Shown: positions 44,760 through 56,668, counted from the stretch's first letter. The stretch is 64,000 bases of DNA from Procambarus clarkii (GCF_040958095.1 NC_091217.1:8308235-8372234); one strand, 5' to 3'. Notes: a model not told the origin generated them from the sequence alone. Numbers and translations: made by a program.

Positions 44760-46130
44760 TATAAAAAAAGAAATAAATTGTGAATGCAGGAAAGCGGAGG
44801 AGAGGCTATATTCAGACGGGACTGACATTGGTCGTAATGGAGAACTGTCTGTTGGAGGTGTCGAGGAGGGAGGCTGGCAGTACTTGTCTGGCGGTACTTC
44901 CCTGGCAGTACTTGTCTGGCGGTACTTCCCTGGCAGTACTTGTCTCGGTAATTTCTCTGCTGACTCCTGGGATGTGTTAATATCTCCTTGTAATATTCTA
45001 CAGATGCCCTTGTGTTTTACTTTCCTCGTTAGCTTTGCAACATCTGCAAACATCAACATGTCCAAGCTGACTCTTCGGGATAGAAATAGTAAAGAGCACA
45101 GGATCGAGCCTTAGAAGGTCCAGCTAATCACGTCCATCCAGCTCAATATCTTCTTTCTCAATGTGACCTGTGTCAGTTAGCTATTCTCTTTCACAGCTGA
45201 ATCTCAAAGGGATAGAGTAGCTTAGGCTATTTCCTCCCCCCTTGTTTCTCTGGTCGTATTTTTGTGACCTTTTCACAGAACTCTATTAAGTATGTTAGGA
45301 TCGACATTCCCTATCTAAATCCACGTTTCCCTTCAGTTCAAAGTTTCTCATCTCCTGCTCCAGTAATCTTTTCCCGATTACTTGCTGCAATACTTTGTAA
45401 GGCATACATATTATTAACACTGGTCTATAATTTAGTGATTCTTGACTGCCTCTTTGAATATTGGGACTACATTTGCCTCTTCCTGAATTCCGGAAGCTTT
45501 CCAATCTCGAGTTCTATGAAAATCGTAGCGGATACTAGCGTACTCCTATTGCCTTCTTCAGTTGCTGCCATCTGACCTGACTACTGTTTTGTTGCGTCCA
45601 GTTTCTCCAGGTGCTTTTTTTAACCGCTTTGGTGGCACTATTTTGTTTGATATTCTCCATTCTTGACACTTGTCGTCTCCCACCCGAGGTCTCCATTCTG
45701 GTTTTGTTTTGTAGGCTCTTGGAACCTCTTGAAAAGTTCCTCATATTCCTTGTAACGTTTAGCAACGATGTTCCCTTGTTTCATCAGCCTGATCACATGA
45801 GCTCTTAATATTGTATTTGTCCTTAAGTGACTGCAACAGCTTTGGTGATCCTTTGCTTTTACTGCTATGTTCTTTTGAAATTACTGCTGTTGTCTCCTAA
45901 GTGTTGTACTCTCTTTTTGTCTCTGGTGCATCCTTATTGTCCTTTATGCCAAGGTCTCAATATTTTTATAACGCCTTTGTTGTCTTCTTTCGTATTGTTG
46001 ATCTAAGACTCTGCTTGGCTTTTATCGTCCAGTTCCTTCCTTTCTTCCTTCCTGAGAAGAATGTACAATTACGAGGTGTCTCTTCACTACCAGCCTCATG
46101 TGTTGTCTTTCTCTATAGTTCATTCTCCTA
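44760..46130 (-). mobile_element. Degenerate jockey-like LINE
   Basis: Minus-strand traces in order: SRGSKSLQNKTRMETSGGRR (about 45700), CSPNIQRGSQESLNYRPVLI then KVLQQVIGKRLLE (45460-45350), and MLMFADVAKLTRKVKHKG with CRILQGDIN (45060-44985), equivalent to the FADD block of the 42262 LINE. Many stops; parts lost between RT blocks. A short tandem repeat (GGCAGTACTTGTCTGGCGGT) interrupts it at about 44875-44947. Confidence 0.8.
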
Positions 46131-46240
46131 TTGCGCTCTATGTAGGTAGGCCCTTGTCCTCATATAGTCCCCACTTGTGTAGCCTATCGCCCTCCTCAAC
46201 CTGTGTCGTGGTGTAGTCCCTTCCTTGGGCTATTTCCCAA

Positions 46241-46241
<1 letters not shown>

Positions 46242-46309
<68 letters not shown>
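46242..46309. repeat. (TA)n microsatellite
   Basis: 68 bases. Confidence 0.97.
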
Positions 46310-46312
<3 letters not shown>

Positions 46313-46345
46313 ACTCGAGGCTTATATACGTGACAGGAGAGCCAT

Positions 46346-46414
46346 GAATTAAGTAAGGGAGTCATGTACTCACCTAGTTGTGTTAAGTGAGTACATGATT
46401 CCCTTACTTAATTC
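46346..46414. repeat. Near-perfect hairpin, 28-bp arms
   Basis: 46346-46373 and 46387-46414 are inverted complements with one mismatch in 28; the loop is 13 bases. The loop side includes TACTCACCTAGTTG, the LINE 3' end motif. A third partial copy, GTTAAGTAAGGAAGTCATGT, follows at 46428. Confidence 0.9.
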
Positions 46415-46635
46415 ACACAATATGTGAGTTAAGTAAGGAAGTCATGTGTGAGCTGTGTGAAACAATTTGTCATGTGTGGGATGAGGAAGTTACCTGCACA
46501 GTTTGATAATGCTGAAGGTCTGGAACCTTCAGTATTAACAAGACCTGGGGACCTTACAAGGGAAGGGAGTCCTTTAAAATGTTGGCAAGTCACCTACAGG
46601 ACAAGAACTACCAGACAGATTGAAGATGAGAAGGA

Positions 46636-46638
<3 letters not shown>

Positions 46639-46713
<75 letters not shown>

Positions 46714-46718
46714 GAGAG
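46639..46718. repeat. (GA)n microsatellite
   Basis: About 80 bases with a C interruption near 46706. Confidence 0.96.
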
Positions 46719-48140
46719 GAAAATGAGAAGGTAAAGGATGAGGAAGAGGAGCAGGGGGGGGGGGGCAGAGATGCCAAAACATGGCAAGGTGCCAGCCATA
46801 GATGGGGCGACAGGAGGAGAGGAGAGGGGAAATGTTTTAAAGGTGAGAGATAAACAAGTAATAAAGGGCTTTGCATACATATACGAAAGTGTGTGTTTTG
46901 CGAGAGTGTGTGTTTTGTAGAGTGCGTCACGAGCCTCACCAGGAGGGGGTGCGTGGGGGAGGGTTGGGGGGGGGAGGGGGAGAAGATTGGTGGCCTCCGC
47001 CGCCCTGTACAAAGGTACTGGTGTCAGGAGTGAGCCTGGGATTTATGGAGGATCTGGTGTGTTGAGGGCGGCGCTCTGGGTGGGTGGGTGGGCGGGCAGC
47101 GCTGTGGGTGGGTGGGTGAGCGGCGCTGTGGGTGTTGTGTGGGTAAGCGGGCGGCGCTGCGGGTGTTGTGGGGTGGGGGGGATGGATGCCACTGGAGGAA
47201 AGAAGGATCAGGACAGACATAATAACGACGTAGATGATATTAAGTGCGACTGAGAAAGTAGACATAGAAGCATTGTTCAAATTAAGGAACAGTAGAATGA
47301 GAGGACAGCTCAGTCTAAAGAGTCGTAAACAAATGGGACGGACTAGATAAGGAAGTTGTCTAGGACAATTCAATAAAGTTTTAAAGGTAAATCTGATTAG
47401 AAAACGAGTGAAAAGAGTCCTTGCATAGCGCTAATGATGACCGGAAGGCGGGGCTTAAGAGCAGAAGCTCGACCCTGCAAGCACAACTAGGCGAGAACGC
47501 GCTGTCACCAATCCAGTTTCTTCCGAGCATTAGAGATTATTATTATTAACATCTTTATTGACAAAATTAATTACAATTTTGCCTAATCTGAGGATTTTGA
47601 TAGTCTTATTAAATTAAGGTTAATGCTAGTATTCACTGTCACGCAGGACAGAGGGTCATACATAAGACAATAGGTCGGTGCGCGACGCCCCCATCACCGT
47701 CCGTGACCGTGAGGTAACACCAGCGGGTGATGGCCTCCCATGCGGGCCTCGGGGGCCTCCCACTACTTACACCACGTCACTGGCTCACTGGTTAAAATAC
47801 TGGAGTGTCACAACGGCGGCCCTGGTTCACATCCTTTAAGAGCCCATGGAGGGGAGAGGGGAGGGGGTTGATACTCTACACTCAGTTCGTGGCTTTAGGG
47901 TCGAACTCTAGCTACTGGACACCGTTTTTACAGCCGCTGGTCGAGTAATGCCATGACTCCTGACTTACGTGCCCAGGGCCTATAGGAAACACAAGAGAAG
48001 ACTGACGAACTGCAAAAGAAACGTCAACAAAAAGCAGGTTAACGTTCACACAAATTCCTTGACAGCCTTCAGGAAAGAGAGTGACGCTGTACACCACATT
48101 AACGACAGGAACCATCAGCAACACAAGAAGGAATCCCACC
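46719..48140. other. Unassigned, partly low-complexity sequence
   Basis: GGGTGGGTGGGCGG and GCGGCGCTGTGGG repeats at about 47078-47175. A LINE 3'-end echo (TCGACCCTGCAAGCACAACT) at about 47469. No gene recognised. Confidence 0.4.
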
Positions 48141-48144
48141 CTTC

Positions 48145-48262
48145 AGCTTGAACTTAAGGACCAGCTTGGACCTAAGGACCGGCTTGGACCCAAGGACCGG
48201 CTTGGACCTAAGGACCAACTTGGACCCAAGGACCAGCTTGGTCCTAAGGACCTAAGGACTAG
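48145..48262. repeat. Minisatellite, 18-bp unit
   Basis: About six units of AAGGACCAGCTTGGACCT with C/T and A/G variants. Confidence 0.88.
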
Positions 48263-48662
48263 CTTGGCGTCCGGTGTTCTGGCCGCCGAGCTGCACAATG
48301 GACGTAGACGCAGTACAGGAAATACAGAGAAGGGTGACACGCCTGATACTTGGTATCTGTCTCCCCGGAGGATGGGTCGAAGTGTCTCGCTCTGCACTCC
48401 CTAGAGAGGCGCGTTTGTACACTTAAATCATCTCCCTCACTACTTCTGCTCTTCGCCTTCCTGGCATATGTACATTAATCTTTCTTAATATGTTTTCGTA
48501 TGATATATTTCTAATTCCTTGGATTAACGTTGCCAATCGTACATGTTGTAGTGAATTTCTGTACATTCTGTAGCACGTTGACCAATAACGAGTGTACAAT
48601 CTAAATAGGACCTAACAAGATCAATATGAAGCTGGACAATAACATTTGATGTCACATTACTT

Positions 48663-48663
<1 letters not shown>

Positions 48664-48753
<90 letters not shown>
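48664..48753. repeat. (CA)n(TA)n compound microsatellite
   Basis: About 61 bases CA then about 28 bases TA. Confidence 0.96.
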
Positions 48754-48756
<3 letters not shown>

Positions 48757-48869
48757 ACTCTATTAACTTCATCTCAGAACTCTACATGTACACATACCAG
48801 TACCTATACATACAGACCTGTCCCCTGGAGCCCACATCAAGAGGATGTCATCAGCAGCATATGCCAGGT

Positions 48870-49562
48870 TGGCCAATAAAAGTTGCCTTTAGAAACTTGT
48901 GTAAGGAATTATTTAGAACCTTGTATACCACATATGTTAGACCAATCCTGGAGTATGCAGCTCCAGTGTGGAGTCGGTATCTAGTTAAGCACAAGACTAG
49001 ATTGGAGAAGGTTCAAAGGTATGCCGCCAGACTAGTACTCGAGGTGAAGGGTATGAGCTACGAGGAGGAACTACAGGAATTAAACCTCACGTTGCTGAAA
49101 TACAGAAGAGTTAAGGGAGAGATGGTCACTACATACAAGATTCTCAGAGGAATTGATAGGTTAGACGTTGTTGTTGTTATAGATTCAGCTACTCGGAACA
49201 AATTCCAAGTAGTACGGGCTATGGTGAGCCCGTAGTGGACTTACCTGGCACAGGAGCGGTGCTTGCTGATAGGTTAGACAAAAACAGATTATTTAATACA
49301 GGTGGAATACGCACAAGGGGATACAGGCGGAAGTTGAGTACCCAATGAGCCTCAGAGACATTAGAAAGAACGTTCAGTGTCAGACTAGTTAGCAAATGGA
49401 ATGCATTAGGCAGTGATGTGGTGGAGGCTGACTCCATACACAGTTTCAAATGTAGATATGATAGACCCCAGTAGGCTCAGGAACCTGTACACCAGTTATT
49501 GACGGTTGAGAGGCGGGACCAAAGAGCCGAAGCTCAACCCCCGCAAGCACAATCAGATGAGT
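48870..49562 (+). mobile_element. LINE RT C-terminal region with nested insertion
   Basis: Codons read FRTLYTTYVRPILEYAAPVW, TRLEKVQRYAARLVLEVKG, KYRRVKGEMVTTYKILRGID. They are then interrupted by a 100-bp insertion, after which KNRLFNTGGIRTRGYRRKL, LVSKWNALGSDVVEADSIHS and FKCRYDRPQ follow. This is the same family type as 42262-43600. The 3' end is GAGCTCAACCC-like, GCAAGCACAATCAGATGAGT. Confidence 0.87.
49167..49266. mobile_element. Multi-hairpin element, family B, full-length insertion
   Basis: A 100-bp insertion in the LINE, flanked by exact 13-bp direct repeats TGATAGGTTAGAC (49154-49166 and 49267-49279). It begins (GTT)4 and contains ATAGATTCAGCTACTCGGAA, AGTAGTACGGGC, GAGCCCGTAGTGG and ACTTACCTGGCACAGGAGCG. 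Two hairpins: GCTACT...AGTAG(C/T) around GGAAC, and CGGGCTATGGTGAGCCCG. No coding capacity. A (GTT)n start read on the opposite strand is an (AAC)n 3' tail, so it may be a minus-oriented retroposon. Confidence 0.85.
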
Positions 49563-49679
49563 ACAGTGCCAATAGCACACAGACACCTGTACAACAACGT
49601 GGACACACTTGTAGCTATACAGAGCGCACGTAACCTGATTGGCTTGATATGGTGGCCAGATCCCCCTGCACGTCCCTGT

Positions 49680-50670
49680 GACCTTATCAGGGGCCACGCG
49701 CGTCCCTGTGGCTTTGGACGACCCCGTGGTCTTGAACGCCCCCCGTGGCCTTGGACGCCCCCGTGGTCTTGGACGCCCCCGTGGCCTTGGACGCCCCCGT
49801 GGTCTTGGACGCCCCCGTGGCCTTGGACGCTCCCGTGGCCTTGGATGCCCCCGTGGCCTTGGACGCCCCCGTGGCCTTAAACGCCCCCCGTGGCCTTGAA
49901 CGCCCCCGTGGCCTTGGACGCCCCCGTGGCCTTAGACACCCCCGTGGTCTTGGACGCCCCCGTGGCCTTGGACGCCCCCGTGGCCTTGGACGCCCCCGTG
50001 GCCTTGGACGCCCCCGTGGCCTTGGACGCCCCCGTGGCCTTAAACGCCCCCTGTGGCCTTGGACGCCCCCGTGGCCTTGGACGCCCCCGTGGCCTTGGAC
50101 GCCCCCGTGGCCTTAAACGCCCCCGTGGCCTTGGACGCCCCCGTGGCCTTGGACGCCCCCGTGGCCTTGGACGCCCCCGTGGCCTTGGACGCCCCCGTGG
50201 CCTTGGACGCCCCCGTGGCCTTAGACACCCCCGTGGTCTTGGACGCCCCCGTGGCCTTGGACGCCCCCGTGGCCTTGGACGCCCCCGTGGCCTTAAACAC
50301 CCCAGTGGCCTTGGACGCCCCCGTGGCTTTGGACGCCCCCGTGGTCTTGGACGCCCCCGTGGTCTTGGACGCCCCCGTGGCTTTGGACGCCCCCGTGGTC
50401 TTGGACGCCCCCGTGGTCTTGGACGCCCCCGTGGCTTTGGACGCCCCCGTGGTCTTGAACGCCCCCGTGGTCTTGGACGCCCCCGTGGCCTTAAACACCC
50501 CAGTGGCCTTGGACGCCCCCGTGGCTTTGGACGCCCCCGTGGTCTTGGACGCCCCCGTGGTCTTGGACGCCCCCGTGGTCTTGGACGCCCCCGTGGCTTT
50601 GGACGCCCCCGTGGTCTTGGACGCCCCCGTGGTCTTGGACGCCCCCCGTCGCCTGGGACGCCCCCGTGGC
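49680..50670. repeat. Minisatellite, 18-bp unit, about 54 copies
   Basis: Unit GACGCCCCCGTGGCCTTG with variants at a few sites (GGCCTT, GGTCTT, GGCTTT; AAACGC, GACACC). Because 18 is a multiple of three, all six frames stay open for long stretches (for example GRPRGL, ALDAPV, KATGAS). I see no start context, splice site or homology to support translation. Confidence 0.94.
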
Positions 50671-50779
50671 CTGGGACACGTGCCTGGTTGGCCACACCTC
50701 GTTACCTGGGGGTAAACACGGGCAGCGTGATGAATGAGAGGCCGCGATAATGCATGCTGGTGTGCACTGATGACGCACC

Positions 50780-51100
50780 CATCAAGCTCCGTCTCAATGG
50801 AAGGAAAAGGCAGATGCGGAGGAGTAAGAGTCTCTGTGAAGCCTCACACGGGACACAAGACAAATAGGGGCCCGTCTAGGAGATAAGGGGAGTATACAAA
50901 GTAGAGGAACAGCTTGAGAGGCCAGAATAGCCGAGTTATGAGTCTTGCAAGAATGGAAGAGGGTAATGACAGCGCCTCTGGTGGTTATAAAGTGAAAACA
51001 ACTGTATGGCCTGTTAAATGAACGTCTGCCAGAGTAACCAGGTGTGTGAGGAGAGCAAGTGTGGGCAGCCAGGGTTACCAGGTGTGTAACACTCACACAC
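50780..51100. other. Unassigned sequence
   Basis: No gene recognised. Confidence 0.4.
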
Positions 51101-51103
51101 ACA

Positions 51104-51105
<2 letters not shown>

Positions 51106-51178
<73 letters not shown>
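51106..51178. repeat. Palindromic microsatellite (CT)n(GA)n
   Basis: A CT tract at 51106-51134 turns directly into a GA tract at 51135-51178, making a perfect palindrome with 29-bp arms and no loop. Confidence 0.95.
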
Positions 51179-51181
<3 letters not shown>

Positions 51182-51234
51182 TTCCCTATTAGAACCAACA
51201 ACAGTTTCCTAGGTACCAGATACCTATATATTAG

Positions 51235-51350
51235 TAGGTAAACACAGGCATCAGGTGCGAGGAAACGTGCCTAAACGTCTCCCGCTGCCCGTGCATCGAA
51301 CCCAGAACCATACTGTTACGAGCTGACTGTGCTATTCACTATATTTTAGC
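51235..51350 (-). mobile_element. tRNA-derived SINE fragment, inverted
   Basis: GTGCATCGAACCCAGAACC resembles an inverted B box, GAGGAAACGTGCC the family II body. Confidence 0.5.
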
Positions 51351-53115
51351 GACCATCTCGGCTCCTCTGAGTGTCATACTACGGCATAGTCCACATCTAA
51401 ATTTTTAGGACTTTTATATTTTGCTTTAGGCTATGAAATAAATTCGTTTAGTGTTTAATTCACTGAAAAGTGCTACGCTTAATTCAATAAATATGATTTA
51501 TTGTTTTGGTTGATAAGATGGGCCTCCTTAGGCATTAAAAGAATCTGCCCCATTGTCGCCATGCGATTTTCTGGACCAATTAGGAGTGAGGTGACACATG
51601 ATACTCGTGAATTGGCCTGAATATCAGAGATAACGGCACGGAGCGCCCAAGGCGAGGGAGGATGGTGGCCCTAGCCGAGGCGAGCCTGTAACTGGCACTC
51701 CTCTCACCGCCACAATGGGCGACAGACCACGATTGGTCTGGCTATAGACTCCATTTGACATTTAAACGTTGAAGTTGGAGGCCTACAATGATAGGATCAG
51801 TGTAGCTACAGTGTTAGAGACGAGTAGTTGTGGTGGGAAGCTTCTCAGCCTTGATGTACTTACTGATTGGGGGTCAGCCTTCTATCAGTTTAATGCTATA
51901 TAGTATCCCTAACTTGGCGCCTTCATTTGATAATTACTTACTTCTATCAGTTCATCTCAAGGGGACACCTACCATGACTATCACACAACGGGGCAGAGAT
52001 AACTGAGGCAGCAGCTACATCACGCATTTGTAAGATATCTAATAAGAGGACCGGGAGCTACACTCCTACCATCAACCAGTAAGGAGGAGGGTGTAGAAGC
52101 TGCGTGGCAAGATTGTAAGCAAGATCAAAACACTTATTAATTACTCTGGATGGACCAATATTTGGCCCATTTTTCGAACCGGGAGAACACCCGACCCAGT
52201 CCTGTACACTGCCAGCCATCAGTAGAGTCAGATATTCTAGTATCGTCCATTCTACGACACGTAAAGTTAGCATCTCTAGTACAGCAGCTGGAGGGATCAT
52301 TGCTAGTGATGCCGAGTTAGAGGAAGCCGCTGAATCTACAAATTTCAAGGTTGAGAGGAACTGTACCCGGAGGTGTAGCACGGCAGAAAACGGAGCGTCA
52401 TTACACCAGCTGGCCAGACCTTCCTGTGACGTTATCACTCGATGAACTAAGTGTGTTAGGGTTCATTAATGTTTGAGGGTGGCAGGGTAAGGTATTAGTG
52501 GTGTGTGTGTACACACTACGTCATCATTATCAGCTCCTATATAAATGAACTGCGTTTATTTTGAGGTTAACTTGAATTTATATCCCAGGAGCTAGGCACC
52601 TAATGCAGCGATTGCTCATAATATATCAATATAATGTCTACAACAGATCAATGGAATTTGAGCAATGTTTTATATATACTAACAATTTTGGGTAGCAATG
52701 AATAACTATATGGAGGCACGGACAGATTTAGAGGAACATTTACTGGTGGGAATATATTTGTTTTTTTTATAAATAATAAACTATGCCAAGTGCTATATGG
52801 TTGTGAATTCTTTTACCTTTGATTGATATAAAAGTCGTATGGATATTAGGTGAATGGGAGGGTTTTGTGCCACATGTTTAAATTATTATTAATGTTAGTG
52901 GAGCGCGCTAAGATTCCTGTGCGCTCATCATTTGTCTTCTTCTTAACTAGACCTGTACTTTCTTAAGGAATAAATATATATAGTCATTATTGTTCATATT
53001 TTGTTTAATTAGGAAAATTACACTGGTGTATTTCTATCCAAATTAGTGTACAGCCTAGTCACTATGACGGTTATAACAAAGTTTTTCTGGGAAAAGATAA
53101 TTACTTCCGATTATC
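51351..53115. other. Unassigned sequence including one open frame
   Basis: A 126-codon minus-strand frame at 52058-52438 (MITSQEGLASWCNDAPFSAV...) resembles nothing I recognise. It has a free stop-to-stop span but no splice or family signal, so it is not called as a gene. Confidence 0.4.
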
Positions 53116-53310
53116 GTGTGTTCTTGTAGTTTTAGATTCAGCTACTCGGAACATAAGTTCCAAGTAGCACGGGCTATGGTGAGCCCGTAGTGGACTTACC
53201 TGGCACAGGAGCGGGGCAAGTAGCACGGGCTATGGTGAGCCCGTAGTGGACTTACCTGGCACAGGAGCGGGGCAAGTAGCACGGGCTATGGTAAGCCTCG
53301 TCTCATGTCC
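53116..53310. repeat. Multi-hairpin element, family B, with internal tandem triplication
   Basis: Starts like the 49167 copy (TTTTAGATTCAGCTACTCGG, AACATAAGTTCC). The following roughly 64-bp segment, CAAGTAGCACGGGCTATGGT to ACTTACCTGGCACAGGAGCG, is repeated: two full copies and a partial third. Confidence 0.9.
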
Positions 53311-53509
53311 GATTATCGTGGTAATCTGTAAGACATTTACTGTGTTCTTGTGAATGGTGATGAAACACCTGACGGACAAGTGATTCGCTGTATTCTCCAA
53401 CTTCAGTGGTGATATCCATAAGAGGATACTCTTACTAGGTGAGTCCTATAATCTTTACACTGTGTTAAGACACTCAGTGTAAAGTGTAATTACGGTGATC
53501 TAGACATGT

Positions 53510-53830
53510 TATTGCTGGACATAACCAAGAAGAGAGTATCATGAGCTGGGTATAACCAAGGAGAAAGCACCCCTCAGCAGGGTATATACCAAGGAAAAGG
53601 CATCTTAAATTGGGTATAACCAAGGAAAAGGCATCTTAAATTGGGTATAACCAAAGAGAGAGCATCATGAGCTGGGTATAACCAAGGAGAAAGCACCCCT
53701 CAGCAGGGTATATACCAAGGAAAAGGCATCATGAGAGAGCATCATGAGCTGGGTATAACCAAGGAGAGAGAGCATCATGATCTAGGTATAACCAGGGAGA
53801 AAGCATTCACCCCGGGGGCAACAAAGGAGA
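53510..53830. repeat. Degenerate minisatellite, about 31-36 bp units
   Basis: Repeats of GAGCTGGGTATAACCAAGGA, AGAAAGCACCCCTCAGCAGG, GTATATACCAAGGAAAAGGC and ATC. Nine to ten irregular units with larger 150-bp blocks (53520-53610 recurs at 53645-53735). Confidence 0.85.
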
Positions 53831-53842
53831 TAGCATCCTGAA

Positions 53843-54250
53843 ATGGATGTCGGTATGGTATTATTCTCACGTTACTCAACGGAGTCAGCGCTAACAATGA
53901 ACAGATATATAGACCGAGGATGCACTATAAGATATTATATCCTAGCACTCCACACACTCAAGTCAGAGAGGATGTTACGCTCCTATGGGAAAATTCATAG
54001 AAAATCACGAAAATGTGATTTCAGCGTGCATTACGTCCCATTACACGAGCACCAAGGGCCTATTTATTGTGTGCAAATATCCCCGACCTGTATTAACTTT
54101 TCAAAATTATCTGTTTCCGTAGGATTTGCGCTGGAAGAAATGGTGATGAAGGTTTTGTTTGGGAAGGTGACAGGTTTTGCAGGAGCGTTGTCGTCTCACA
54201 CTGTCTTCACGTCCGCTGTCTCCAGCCTCTATGCAGTCACCTCTTTTTAG
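53843..54250 (+). other. Open frame of unknown status
   Basis: 135 codons starting MDVGMVLFSRYSTESALTMN and ending SSHTVFTSAVSSLYAVTSF. It has mixed composition and no recognised domain. It may be chance or part of an unrecognised repeat. Confidence 0.15.
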
Positions 54251-55560
54251 CATGTTTATTTTTTGGGGGAGATGCTGCTCTGTTTCCAAGCCGGGGAGGG
54301 AAGAGGATTTATGCGGATGAGGCTTCACGGGAACATCTTACGAGGCGACCCTCGCTAGCCAAACACTGGGAATCTTGGAAGATTGGAGCACGTGTGGCCG
54401 CATTTATGCGTACACGGTATCATAAATTGTTATTCTACCGAGGATCGAATTAGAAAAACGAAGCTGAGAAAATTATTTGCGAAATTCTGAAAGGAGAAGT
54501 GAAAAAAATAGATATTCGACTCCGTCCTGACGGCCAGGTGAAGAAATTTTAGTTTTAAAAATTCCCCAGTGAATTCTGCTGACGTGAGAAGCATTTTAGA
54601 ATAGGTTTTCTACTAAGTCTTATAATGGGACGTTGATATTACACAGAATATGAGTCGAAGGGATAGGGAGAATATGCCTCTCCTCTCCCTTTATCTCGCT
54701 GTGCGCATACGCATTTTGAGTAGCCCTGAGCATTCTCTTGTGTTACACATGTGTTACCATAGTCTTCCCGGCTTGGCTCCTTCTATTGATGATTACTTAA
54801 TTGTGTTGTGAATGACGTATCCCGACGTTAATTTAATGTAGAATCGACGTTATCAATGTCGATACGGTTGAATTAGGCTTTTGAAGCCTACGATACGGTA
54901 GTTCGATACGGTTGAAATTAGGCTTTGATTGTATACGGTGGGTTATACAGTGGAATGGAATGGAGTATACAGTGGAATGGAATGGAATATACAGTGGATT
55001 GATTCAACGTTGATTTAAGGTCGAACCAGCGCCACTCTTTGATATTGTGCCCACTGGGTGGGAAGTTTATTAGAGCTCCGTGGTCTATACAACAAATAAT
55101 TCCTAGTTACTAGCTCGTTGAAAATATACAACACGTTGATCTAGTGGCTAGTTATTTATGTTAGCTTGATAACGGACATGTTGGGCAGCCATCTGGTGTG
55201 CATGTTGTAGTTGATCTATCATTATCATTTTTTAACAGACTGTGTTTCTTGGTATCCTTGAATTTGCGTGTCCTTTTGATGAGTGGTCATGGGAAATTGT
55301 TGTTTGGTCAGGTTCTAATTTATCATTTTCATAAACATCAGTTAAGTTCAAGTCCTTATCTGTAGCCTTTTGTAAGAATTATTGAATTTTTGTTCACGTC
55401 TTGTTTCTTGTTTACATTAAAGTTAGTCCAGTATAGGCTACGTTGAAGTCTAGTCCAGTGTAGGCTACGCCGAAGTCTGGGGTCTGAAATATTGAAGTCT
55501 GCCATCACTTCACAATGCCACCATAGCGCATCATAGTCCCATATCACCATACCACGCCAT
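54251..55560. other. Unassigned sequence
   Basis: A small tandem TATACAGTGGAATGGAATGG at about 54948-55000. No gene. Confidence 0.4.
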
Positions 55561-55564
55561 CACT

Positions 55565-55742
55565 CATACCTGCCGCTACACCGCCCCGTCCAACTCTTCA
55601 CCACACCGGCCTACCATCCGACCCTACCACACCGGCCTACCACCACTCTACCACACCGGCCTACCACCCGACCCTACCATCACTCTACCACACCGGCCTA
55701 CCACCCGACCCTACCACCACTCTACCACACCATCACACCGGC
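55565..55742. repeat. Minisatellite, CACACCGGCCTACCAC units
   Basis: Alternating CCACACCGGCCTACCACC and CGACCCTACCA, CCACTCTA blocks, about five irregular units. Confidence 0.8.
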
Positions 55743-55849
55743 GTACCGGGCCCCGTTGGAGGTGGTGTTGTCCTGATCAATAGCACAGTTGCCAAATGTC
55801 GCTACCTTTGTTTGACGCTCACGGCGGATACGTGTCTGTTGGTGACCCT

Positions 55850-56270
55850 TAGTGCGTGTCCTGTTTGCTGCTGTGTCCTGTACGTCCTGCTGTGTCCTGT
55901 TTAATGTTGTGTCCTGTTTCCTGCTGCGCCCTGCTTGTTGTTGTCTCCTGGTGTTATTGTGTTCTGTTGTGGTGCCCTGTCTACTGCTGATGTGCTCTGT
56001 TGGTTTATCCTGTCTGCTGCTGATGTGCTCTGTTGGTTTATATTGTCTGCTGTTGTGTCCTGCTGTTGTTGTGTCCAATCTGCTGTGGTGTTCTCTGCTG
56101 TTGTTGTGTTCTGCTGCTCTATGTACTGAGGCTGTCTCCTGCTGTTGCTGTTACTGAGTCCTGTCTGCTGTTGTGCTCTACCGCTGCCTTGTTCTGATTG
56201 TTTTTAAGTTCTAGTGTTGATGCGTCCTGTCCTACTACTGCTGTGTCTTACTGCAGTTGTATGTCCTGGA
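55850..56270. repeat. Degenerate low-complexity repeat, TGTCCTGYTG-rich
   Basis: Loose repeats of GTCCTGTCTGCTG and GCTGTTGTGT; one 38-bp unit (GCTGATGTGCTCTGTTGGTT) is duplicated at about 55986 and 56024. Confidence 0.7.
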
Positions 56271-56399
56271 AAACCATTCCCTTCCGGCGTATCGTACCAC
56301 AGTTTATCCATTTATGCCCCTTTCCAATATATCCAATACTTCCCATTTGTTCCCTTTCCAATATACCCCGCGTTGAGCATCAGCACCCTCCCTTCTCCT

Positions 56400-56502
<103 letters not shown>

Positions 56503-56668
56503 AGAAAATTCACGATAAACTCCAGGAAAGTGTTTATCCAGCAGGATTTGTCGGGAACATTTGTGAGGTGAGAGGCGACAGGTGGCGCGTCTCGCTCCTT
56601 GGTCTTTCTGGGGCTGTTATGGTGTTGACAGTCTGCCATCCGGGCTTCCGAGGTGAAGGACGAGCAGC

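Noticed and set aside
49745-50750. Long GRPRGL / ALDAPV frames that look like a collagen-like or RGG-like protein
   Set aside because: The 18-bp unit opens all frames automatically. No independent coding evidence.
52058-52438. 126-codon minus-strand frame
   Set aside because: No recognised domain. It could be part of an unrecognised repeat; a protein search with no hit and no transcript would confirm the rejection.
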